Shown one piece after another: positions 21,446-31,452 of a stretch of DNA of 64,000 bases. Both the position numbers and the translations under genes were made by a program. Every line of letters begins with the position of its first letter. Within the stretch, counting starts at the first letter, position 1. This DNA is from Haematococcus lacustris. Its lineage: Eukaryota > Chlorophyta > Chlorophyceae > Chlamydomonadales > Haematococcaceae. The notes under the pieces are model-generated. The model saw nothing but the letters and a program-made list of their open reading frames with translations. It was not told the origin of the DNA and ran no database searches. The DNA is taken from NCBI GenBank assembly GCA_030144725.1, contig JASKMD010000025.1, positions 2,089,716 through 2,153,715 of the forward strand. The letters run 5' to 3'.

Positions 21446-24400
21446 ATGGGTGCCGCAGTATCGACCTGTTTATTAGCGACGCACCAGCTGCAGTTGCTGA
21501 AGGCGGTGGAGCTCGGCGATGTTCATACTATCACTGAGGCTGTGCGCCGAAGCCCGCAAGTATCTTTTGAGCCTGTGTTTCCCGGGAGGAATACGCTCCT
21601 CCATGCCACCTCTCGCTACGGCCAAACCTCCATCCTCATTGCACTGATTGCTGTGGCGGACGAACTACGCACGTCATGGAAGCCCGCAGGTGCCAGCCGC
21701 ATACGGAGCAGCGATTGGCTAAAACCGGTATGCCGCCCTCATAATTTGCTGACCGATTGATCACCTCTTCAACAGCTCGTACATGCTTGCATGTTATGTG
21801 CAGTTTCGTTGCACCTCCTATGAAACGCCAACACCCCTGGAGCGCCAGCCAAGCTCTCCTCCCACTCCCGCCTCCCCCTCATTTTCAGCTCAGCAACCCA
21901 GCCCAGCTGAGTCTCCAGCCACACCCAGTGCTCCAGATGATGCAGCAGCAGGCGATGGCCTCCCACCTACCAAAGCATTGGTGAACTTGGTGAATGCCAA
22001 GGGCCAGAGCCCGCTCATCATAGCAGCCAGCAGGGGTCATGTGGACGTAGTGCAGCTGTTGCTGGACATGGTGAGAAGTGTAGGCAGAGGCGGGGACAGG
22101 ATGGGGAAGACTGGTAAAGAGGGGGACGGTAGCAGGCCGGGACAGGGCAAGGCAAGCGCTGCGAAATGAAAATAATGGCTCCCACCCACCCACCCACCCA
22201 CCCACCCACCCACCCACCCACCCACCCACCCACCCACCCACCCACCCACCCACCCACCCACCCACCCACCCACCCACCCACCCACCCACCCACCCACCCA
22301 CCCACCCACCCACCCACCCACCCACCCACCCACCCACCCACCCACCCACCCACCCACCCACCCACCCACCCACCCACCCACCCACCCACCCACCCACCCA
22401 CCCACCCACCCACCCACCCACCCACCCACCCACCCACCCACCCACCCACCCACCCACCCGTTCATCACTTCAATTGTACCGTAGCATCTAGCATGTTGAG
22501 CCAATGAGCCTGTAGCCACGCTGACGGGAATAGGCCATGAAATGATGAGGATGAGGATGAGGATGAGGATGAGGATGAGGATGAGGATGAGGATGAGGAT
22601 GAGGATGAGGGTAAGGATGAGGATGGCAGGACTCCTAGCCCTGAGCCTGGTGGGCACATACATCATCCCAGGGTGTGGGGGGTGGCTAGGTCAGGCTTGC
22701 CATACTGCGTGTGTGTGTGTGTGTGTGTGCGTCAGCGGAGAGAGGGGGCAGGGTGGGGCTGGGCTGGAGGGTGGTCCCCTTCCTAACCCCTGCCGCCTGT
22801 GGCGCTGTGTGGTGTGGTGCAGGGTGCAGACCCCCTGTGTGTGGACAGCGTGGAGGGCTGCACGGTGCGCAGCGGGCCGCAGGGGTGGGCAGGGAGGTAG
22901 GGCTGCAGAGGCCTGTCGGCACAGCGGGGCTGTAGGGGCTGTGTGTGCCCACCCTCCCACCCTGCTCTTGGCCTGCACCCCCTCCTGCTCCTTCCCCTGC
23001 TTGGGTGACGGCCGGCGCTGTGGTTGCTGGTGCAGGCCCTGCACTATGCTGCCATGTACGGCCACGCCCTGGTGGCACACATGCTGCTCAGCAGCCCTGC
23101 TGCCCAGGGGGACGACACCTGCACCAACAGGTACACGCAGGGACACAGGGGCCACCTCCCTCCACACGCAGCTGGACTCAGACCGACTAGTCTCACACTG
23201 CACAGAGGAAGGGCGCAGGGGCAGGGGCAGGGCGAGGTAGTCTGTGGTATTAACGTTGCTGCACTGGGGCTGCCTGGTCTAACCCCGCACTAGGGAGGGG
23301 CGCAGGGGCAGGGTGGGGTAGGTGCGTTGGACAGTGATCCTGCATGCGCCTACCCCAGCATGGCCTCCACAAAGGGAGCCAGCCAGCCACTGGACGCTCC
23401 GCCAGCAGCGCGTCACGAACACGCCTCGTGAGTCCAACACCAGGTTCAGCTGCTGTAGGCTGGCCCTAACTCCAGCGGCTGGGCCTGGCCTGGTGTCGGT
23501 GGCCTGAGGGCACGTGGGATGGCTTAGCTCGAGGGCATGCATGAGCCCAGGTCGCTTGGGGGATGCCATGCAATTGCTGAGATCAAGGCTCTGCACGTGC
23601 ACATGCCCAGTTAGAGGGGGGCTGGCCAGCTTGCATGACACATTGCCAGCTGCCTGAGGGATGGCCCGCGATGGCTAAGCCTAAGGGCATGCATGAGCCC
23701 ATGTTGTGTGAGGGTGATTGCCCCGTATCATTGTTCCTTGGCCCACTGCCAAGTACTCGACAGATGTGAAGGGTCCTACCCAGCCCCCCTCCCTCACCCT
23801 AGCCCTGGCCCCTGCATGGGTGTGTGTGCTCTGCATGCCCTGCTGCTGCTGCTGCTGCTGCTGCTGTGAGGGTGATGGTGGCTGTGGGGGTGGCGGCGCA
23901 TGCACTGCACTGCGGGGTGTGGGCCGCATGCGGTACTGTACTGCACTGTACTGCACTGTACTGCACTGTACTGCACTGTGCTGTGCTGTGCAGGCTGGTG
24001 GACGTGTTGAGCCACAATGGAGCTGCGGCCCTGCACTATGCCAGCGATGCAGGCCACCACCACCTTGTCAAAGTGCTGTGTGACAGAGGTGGGCAAGGGG
24101 CGGGTCAGGAAAGCTGGCAGCGGGCACTGGGGCGGCATGGGCTGGCTACTGGGGCTGGCAGCAGGCAGGGGAGTCTGCAGCTCGTGGAGAGGTGTTGTGC
24201 AGGTGTGGTGGAGGGGACAAGGGGAAGAGCAGGGGTCACACAGGGGGCCAAGGAGGGTGGGGGATGGAGTTCTGGGCTTGGGTGTGACGGAGTGTGATCA
24301 GGGCCAGGGGGGCTAGGCATCACAACAGGCGGCAATGCACGCAGCCTCGCCTCAGTCCCAGTCCCAGCCCCACCTCGCCCCACCCCGCAGCACCCTAGCT

Positions 24401-24762
24401 ACTTTACTGCCAAAACTGCTCCCACACCACCCTCCACCCTTGCCTACCCCCACCCTTGAGCCCCTCCTACCCTCCCCCTGCCCACCTGCCCACCTCCACC
24501 CTGACCCCCATGCCCCCATGCCCACCTTCAACCCCCTCCCTGCCCCCTTGCCCCCCCCCCTGAGGCACATCTTGAGCCTGCTGGGGCCTGCCTGGCTGCA
24601 GGGGCGGACCTGGGGCGCCCCATACGGCCGCTGCGCTTCCAGTGGCTGCTTATCCACTACGGCTCCACACCCCTGCACCTGGCGGCTGAGCAGGGCCACC
24701 TCAAGGTCAGCAGGGCCGCAGGGCCTGGCTTGGGCTCAGGCCAGGGCCAGGGACAGGGCCAG

Positions 24763-24794
<32 letters not shown>

Positions 24795-27605
24795 GCAGGG
24801 GCAGGGGCAGGGCCAGGGCCAGGGGCAGGGCCAGGGGCAGGGCCAGGGGCAGGGGCAGGGGCAGGGGCAGGGCCAGGGGCAGGGGCAGGGGCAGGGGCAG
24901 GGGCAGGGCCAGATCAGACCCCCGCATCACATGAACACACAGCACCCTATTCAGCCCCTACTCGGGTGATAAGGGATGTATGATAGCAGCACAGGAGTGA
25001 TGGTAGCTAGTACTCGGGGAGGAGGATGGTAGTAGGTTTGAAGGATTCGAAGAGTAGTAAGTTCGAAGGATGTTAACAAAAGAAACACGGGAGTGACGGT
25101 AGCAAACAAGGCCAGCTGCAGCTCACTCCCGGCCCACACAACCTTATGCATGCAGGGGCATGCAGGGGCGATGCGAATGCATACCCCATGAGGCTAGGGA
25201 TGGGCCAGGGGCAGGGATGGGTGCCGTCACGCTGGCCCCCCTGTTCCGCACTCCCTGCTGCACTCCCTCGCCCCTGCCCCGCCTCGCCCCTGCCCCGCCT
25301 CCCAGCCCCCCCCTCCCGCCTGGCCGCCCCCCCCGTGTGTAGGTGGTGGTGCTCCTGTTGCGGCGTAGCCTGCAGCGCAACCCCCAGGGACCTAACGCGC
25401 CCTTGCCGCCTGAGCTCGACCTGAGGCTGGTCAGGGACAGGGCGGGCATGCGACCCCACCAGGTGCGGCCAGCGTCCAGGCAGGGAACCCTTGGCTGTGG
25501 GTGGCTGGGGAGGGGCAGGTGGGGGGCCGGGGGGGCGGCAGGGGGGGAGGGCAAGGGGGCAGGTCACAAGGTGGGGGGGGTGGGGCGGGGCAGGATGTAG
25601 GTGTAGGCCACCACTGGTGGCCGGCCACCCCCCAACCCCTGCCAGCAGGCCGGTCAGCAGGCAGGCTGACCCCCCACCAGCCCACCTGCCTGCCGGCTGC
25701 CTCCTCTACCTGCCTGCCTCTTGCCGGCTGCCCTGCAGGGTGCCACCACTACCGCATCGCACTGCTGAGCCACCCTGCTGCTGAGCCACCACTGCTGCTG
25801 AGCCACCACTGCTGCTGAGCCACCACTGCTGCTGAGCCACCACTGCTGCTGAGCCACCACTGCTGCTGAGCCACCACTGCTGCTGAGCCACCACTGCTGC
25901 TGAGCCACCACTGCTGCTGAGCCACCACTGCTGCTGAGCCACCACTGCTGCTGAGCCACCACTGCTGCTGAGCCACCACTGCTGCTGAGCCACCACTGCT
26001 GCTGAGCCACCACTGCTGCTGAGCCACCACTGCTGCTGAGCCACCACTGCTGCTGAGCCACCACTGCTGCTGAGCCACCACTGCTGCTGAGCCACCACTG
26101 CTGCTGAGCCACCACTGCTGCTGAGCCACCACTGCTGCTGAGCCACCACTGCTGCTGAGCCACCACTGCTGCTGAGCCACCACTGCTGCTGAGCCACCAC
26201 TGCTGCTGAGCCACCACTGCTGCTGAGCCACCACTGCTGCTGAGCCACCACTGCTGCTGAGCCACCACTGCTGCTGAGCCACCACTGCTGCTGAGCCACC
26301 ACTGCTGCTGAGCCACCACTGCTGCTGAGCCACCACTGCTGCTGAGCCACCACTGCTGCTGAGCCACCACTGCTGCTGAGCCACCACTGCTGCTGAGCCA
26401 CCACTGCTGCTGAGCCACCACTGCTGCTGAGCCACCACTGCTGCTGAGCCACCACTGCTGCTGAGCCACCACTGCTGCTGAGCCACCACTGCTGCTGAGC
26501 CACCACTGCTGCTGAGCCACCACTGCTGCTGAGCCACCACTGCTGCTGAGCCACCACTGCTGCTGAGCCACCACTGCTGCTGAGCCACCACTGCTGCTGA
26601 GCCACCACTGCTGCTGAGCCACCACTGCTGCTGAGCCACCACTGCTGCTGAGCCACCACTGCTGCTGAGCCACCACTGCTGCTGAGCCACCACTGCTGCT
26701 GAGCCACCACTGCTGCTGAGCCACCACTGCTGCTGAGCCACCACTGCTGCTGAGCCACCACTGCTGCTGAGCCACCACTGCTGCTGAGCCACCACTGCTG
26801 CTGAGCCACCACTGCTGCTGAGCCACCACTGCTGCTGAGCCACCACTGCTGCTGAGCCACCACTGCTGCTGAGCCACCACTGCTGCTGAGCCACCACTGC
26901 TGCTGAGCCACCACTGCTGCTGAGCCACCACTGCTGCTGAGCCACCCTGCTGCCGGCTGCCCTGTTGCCGGCTGCCCTGCAGGTTGCCATGCTGAGCCAC
27001 CACTACCGCATCGCACTGCTGCTCCAGCCTGGCCCGTCCCTGCACTGGCTCCTGGCGCCCCCCACCCTCCCTCCCCTGCTCCACCACCACCCCTGCCCAC
27101 TCCTGGCCCAGATCGCCGCCACCGCCCTGCGCAAGCACCTGCTGGCCTGCATCAAGACAGCAGTGGCCCAGGCCAAGGCAGGAGCAGCAGGGGCAGCAGG
27201 GGCAGATGCAAAGCAGGTGGGGAAGGTGAAGGGGCAGCAGGCCAGGGGGTCAGGGGGGTGGGGTGGGGTGGCAGCAGCAGGGAGGCAGCAGGGGGCTGAG
27301 GGGGGTGGGGGGGCTCACACTCCTTCAGGGAGGGGCAGGGCCTCTGGCCTGCTCCCTGACCCTGAGCTCCACCCCCTTGCTCAGTCAGCCAGCCATGAGG
27401 GGGGTCTGGGGAGCAGCAGCAGGGGCGAGGGGCCGCCAGGGGCGCCCTTCCCACCACTGCTGGCAGTCAGAGCTGTAGGCCCCCCTAGGGTGAGGGGCAG
27501 TGGCAGCAGCAGTCCTGGAATCAGCAGCACCAGCAGCAGCACCAGCAGCAGCGTGACTGATGCAAGAAGCAGCAGCAGGGGCAGGGGAGGGGGCAGCAGC
27601 AGTCC

Positions 27606-27645
<40 letters not shown>

Positions 27646-29664
27646 GGGGGTAGTGGCAGCAGTGGCAGGGGTGGAGGTGAGCACCTCCGGGCTGCCACAA
27701 GCGGTGCGGAGGTAGCGCCCAGCACCAACCTCTGCTTCACCCCATGCAGCAGCAGCTGCAGACCCGACCCTCCTCACCCCCTCCTGGACTCTGTGGCTGA
27801 GATCAGTGGCGGGGAGTGGGGGCAGCAGGCCCTCCCCACCCCCCTCATCCCCCCCACAGGCATCTCCACAGGGGGGGACCCAACGGATGCAACTGCCACA
27901 ACTGACACACCCGACCCAACTGGCCCAGGGGCAAACGCATGCGGGGAGTGGGTTGGACACGCCATGGAGGGGAACTGGGCAGCAGGTGTGGGCGCACTCT
28001 CCCCCCCACCCCCCTGTTCCTCAAATGGGTCACCGCCTTCACCGCCATCGCGATCAGGGCCTGCTACCATGCAACACTCACCGCCAGGGAGTGGCTGGAG
28101 CAAGAGTGCAGGCCCCTCCCCGCCCTCCCCCCCCGCCCTGTCAGCAGCCGGGGGAGGGCCCCAGGGGGGAGGGGGGGGGGCAGCAGGGGAGGGGGAGGGG
28201 GAGGGGGAGGGGGGGGAGGGAGGGGAGGACAGCCCCCCAGGGGCCCTGGCCCTGGCCTGGTCCCGCCAGCCCCGCCCATCCCTCTGCCGTTCAGCCCTGG
28301 CCCTCAGCACAGGCCTGGGTGCCGGCAGCGCTGCCCCCACCCCCCGGCTGCCCAGCCAGCTGCCAGGTCAGCCTGACCGCAGCAGCCTTGGCCCTGGCTC
28401 GCCTGGATGCTGGGCAGAGGTGACGCGCAGGCAGTGGGGGGAAGAGGGTGCTGGCCTCTGGCCCCACCCTACTGCCCGCCATCCAGCAGGGCGTGGTGAG
28501 TGCTTGGGGGGTGGCTGCTCCTGGTCCCTGGGGGAGGGTGGCGGGGCCTGGCTGGGGCCTACAGCTCAGTCAGCCTCCAGCACCTGCTGCCCCATTCACA
28601 GGCCAGAGCCAGATGCCAGCGCCAGCCCTTGCTGCTCTGACCCAGGACTCAGACACAGACACACCCATGCAAGCATGGACTCGGATGTTTTTGACCATGG
28701 CACCGACCCCTCGTGCCCTGCCATTAGCGGCAGACCCCCGGCAAGACTCGGCCTTGGGCTAGGGGGAAAGTCTGAGCCCGGGGAAGGGTCTGGGGCAGGG
28801 GCAGGGACCGGGGCTGGGGCAGGGGTTGGGGCGGGGGTGGGGACAGGCAGTGCGAGCAGCAGGGCAGGTGCAGGGGTGGGAAGTGAAGGGTTGACAGGTG
28901 AAGGAGCGGTGGTGACCAGAGTGGGCATTGCAGAGGACCCTGAAGGAAGCATTGGTGTAGAGGCAGGAGCGGGAGGGGGTGGCAGGGAGTGGGGCAGCGG
29001 CCAGGGCCCGCGTCCACTGCCTTCCCCTGCCAGCTGCACTCGGAGCTGCCCTGTGGCCTGGCCCGCCTTGTTCCAGACAGGGCCAGTGGAGGCCGGCGCT
29101 GTCTGCTACAACAACCCACTGCACGAGCAGGGCAGCCAGGCAAGCAGGTTGCACGGTGTGCTTGACGGCGTTCACACCTGTCGATCAGAGGTTGGAAGCG
29201 CAGCGGGGTCGGGCCGACGAAGTCAGTTGCAGCTCCAGACCTCCGGTGCCTCCATAGTATGGCCGGTCATCACGGGCCACTTTGAGTCAGTCTCACGCAC
29301 AACACCGGACTTGCGCGTCAGCAGCATCGCAGCAGGCTCGCGCGGAAGCGCGGAAGCTGCGGCATCATTGCCGGGCGGCAGGAGCGCGGCGGCTCACACT
29401 CCACCACCCCGGTCTAAACCGCTGCGATTCGAGCGGCAGAGCGTCACTCGGCAAGCCACGGCTTGGGAAGAGCCAGATGACCGGCCATCCTGGGACGGAT
29501 GCGACGTGTGTTTCGAGGCTGACGTCAGCATGCTGGGCGTTCAGCCCTGCGGCCATCGGCTGTGTGCAGGGTGCGCTCACGAGCTTTGTTGCGGCATCAC
29601 GTCACGGCCCGCGACTTGCCCCTTTTGTCGGACGCCGATCGCGGGCTTCCTGCTAGCTTTCTGA
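21446..29664 (+). CDS. Ankyrin-repeat RING E3 ubiquitin ligase, XBAT type
   Basis: Exons: 21446-21727, 21804-22070, 22823-22864, 23036-23130, 23994-24088, 24602-24705, 25343-25462, 26983-29664, phases consistent throughout. The ankyrin region has the usual T-P-L-H-L-A-A and A-L-H-Y-A-A motifs. After it comes V-A-M-L-S-H-H-Y-R-I-A-L-L-L-Q-P, matching the post-ankyrin segment of plant XBAT31/32/33 ligases. A Ser/Gly/Pro-rich region of about 750 residues follows, and the protein ends in a C3HC4 RING: C-D-V-C, C-G-H-R-L-C-A-G-C, C-P-F-C. It would transfer ubiquitin to ankyrin-bound substrates. The N-terminus M-G-A-A-V-S-T-C fits N-myristoylation plus palmitoylation, as in XBAT proteins, suggesting membrane attachment. 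Further introns may be hidden in the low-complexity exon. Confidence 0.88.
22174..22460 (+). repeat. Tetranucleotide array (CCCA)n, about 71 copies
   Basis: A nearly perfect array inside the intron between exons 2 and 3 of the XBAT-type gene. It produces false open frames (Gly-Trp-Val repeats) on the minus strand. Confidence 0.98.
22540..22735 (+). repeat. (GGATGA)n and (GT)n microsatellites in the same intron
   Basis: GGATGA copies run from 22543 to about 22622 and a GT run from 22707 to 22728. They share one intron with the CCCA array, so three simple repeats fill it. Confidence 0.95.
23839..23990 (+). repeat. (CTG)n and (CTGTACTGCA)n repeats before a 3' splice site
   Basis: A CTG run at about 23841-23868, then a 10-bp unit CTGTACTGCA at 23935-23980 that runs into the acceptor at 23994. 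Confidence 0.85.
24736..24912 (+). repeat. Hexanucleotide minisatellite CAGGG(A/C/G)
   Basis: About 28 copies of a 6-bp unit whose last base varies, in an intron of the XBAT-type gene. Confidence 0.95.
25784..26946 (+). repeat. 17-bp minisatellite, about 68 copies, in XBAT-type intron
   Basis: The unit is GCTGCTGAGCCACCACT, repeated almost without change. Because 17 is not a multiple of 3, all three frames stay open on the minus strand and give a false 494-aa open frame. The array is bordered by two copies of the exon 8 start sequence (see findings). Confidence 0.98.
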
Positions 29665-30800
29665 GCGCTGGTGAGCAGGCGCGGGTGTGCGCCGGGGCGA
29701 GCGCGGGTGCGCAGCTTGACGTCTAGACGCACCTCATGCGTACATTCGCCTTGGATGTGAGATAGAGACGGTCGCTGAAGCCTGCTGAAACTAGGCCTCC
29801 TCAAGCCATTGTGCAGTACATCCTATCCAACAGGGCTTGGCAGGCAGAAGAGGCGGAGGGGGTGGGCAGTCCTGGAGCCTGTGCATACCACCCTTGACCC
29901 CCTACACCGGTAGGGTTGGGATAATGATTCAAGGCTTGATACGAGGATGTCAAGGCGCTGGGGCAAGCATCCTTGCTTGGGCAGTGGGAGGCCAGCATGG
30001 CTTGGATAGCTTGAACAATTTGATGCAGGTAGCTGCCTTGGCTTCATGTCATGTCATGGGCTCTGCCTCCATTGCGGGCACTTCAAGCATGGCACCCAAA
30101 GTTTGGCATTTGGGCATGGCACCGGGGCTGATCACAAGAGACGCCATTGCAAGAGTGAGCGTGCTGGCTAGGCTTTGTCAGCTGCCGGGTTTATAGCTTA
30201 GCCCCACCAGGGGCGCCCTTTGCTAACCAATAGCTGCTGCTCCTACTCTGCCTGCGTCCTTGTCCTCCTTCACCTCCTTCTCTTTCGCGTGCTCCCTCCA
30301 CCATTGCGATTGAGGGGGCACCATCCCTGCCTACTTCAGGTTGTGCACTCACAAAATTGGTGGGCCCAAGTACTTGGTGTGCAGGTAGCTGTGGCGTGTG
30401 GGCACATGGGGGTACCTGCACGTGCGGGTACCTGGACATGTAGGTAGCTGTTGCGTGTGGGTAGCAGCACATGGCTCAAGCCCTCTCTGTGTCAAAATGC
30501 GTTAATGCAAACAAAACAATCAACAATTCCTAGTATTTGTAATGGCTCCACGTTGTTGTTTTCTATGGCTAGAAAAAGACGCACCGTGCCTAAGCCAGTG
30601 CCGGAGGACCCCGACAATGACATTTTGGACCGCGACGACCTTCTGGTCCAAGGTACGGCCTATTAGTAATAGGCCTAGAAGCTAGGCAGTAGCCAACCAA
30701 AGTCAACTCATGCTCTTACACCTGGCCAACTGTTGCTGTTGCTGCATGACATGACATGACATGACACATGACTTGACTTCATGCATCTCCCACGCCCATG
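29665..30800. other. Gene-poor interval downstream of the XBAT-type gene
   Basis: I see no supported gene. A 34-codon frame at 30565-30666 starting M-A-R-K-R-R-T-V is too short to judge. TACATG/GTACCTG words recur near 30400-30450. Confidence 0.4.
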
Positions 30801-30809
30801 TGCAAGTTC

Positions 30810-31205
30810 TATGACCGGGACGTCTAAGCCGCGCTAAACATCCGCCGCTGTGCAGTCGGCCCAGGGCCACGCCCCATTGAGCTGTGCAGAAGGGAAGGTC
30901 GCCCAGCCATGCCAAAGCCAGGCCAGCTAGGCATCAATTGGGTGGAAATAGCCGAGAAGGCCCTGTTGCGCAAGAGGCGGCGCAAGTGGCGGCAATAGCC
31001 AGCTACTGCAAGACAATCCAAGAGATCAAGATACCAAACCCCTCACAAAGGGGATGTGTGTGAGTAAGAGCTATAGGGTTAGTTGAAGCTCGAGCTAGTA
31101 GTAGACCTAGAGGCATACACACCAGAATGGCTGAGCTGAAGTGGGCATTAGGCACGCTGTCAGTAGCCTTCACAATATTGATCTCGCAGCCTGTGTCTTC
31201 TACGT
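30810..31205 (+). mobile_element. TnpB/Fanzor-like C-terminal relic with 3' hairpin flank
   Basis: The frame at about 30810-31000 reads F-Y-D-R-D-V, a stop, then A-A-L-N-I-R-R-C, G-P-G-P-R-P and a basic tail R-K-R-R-R-K-W-R before a TAG at about 30998. D-R-D-V-x-A-A-x-N-I is the RuvC-III motif shared by TnpB and Fanzor. One internal stop shows it is dead. The 3' flank contains the hairpin CCCCTCACAAAGGGG at 31037 and continues to 31205 with the family C block. This copy carries the empty site for the TIR transposon at 3682. Confidence 0.6.
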
Positions 31206-31452
31206 TACCCGGCCCCCGCCCTATGCACCTCTACCCGGGGGGCCAGGGATGCTCAGCAGCACAGCACACTGGACACCATGAGGTTTCTGCTGGTCTGTGG
31301 TCGCTTAAGGGCTTCCTTGGCTATTCAATTGCTGAGTTGCTAAACAATTGCCACGAAAATCTGTGACGAAGAAGCTGTGACGTTTGAAATATTTGTGCGG
31401 CTGGGATCACAAAAATACTTAGCAACTCGCAAACGCAGCGCACACAAACAAA

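Noticed and set aside
21885..22666. Minus-strand frames of Gly-Trp-Val-Gly repeats
   Set aside because: They are the CCCA array in an intron.
25654..27138. Minus-strand open frame of 494 codons with Gln-Trp-Trp repeats
   Set aside because: It is the 17-bp minisatellite read in frame. Since 17 is not a multiple of 3, a stop-free unit stays open in all frames.
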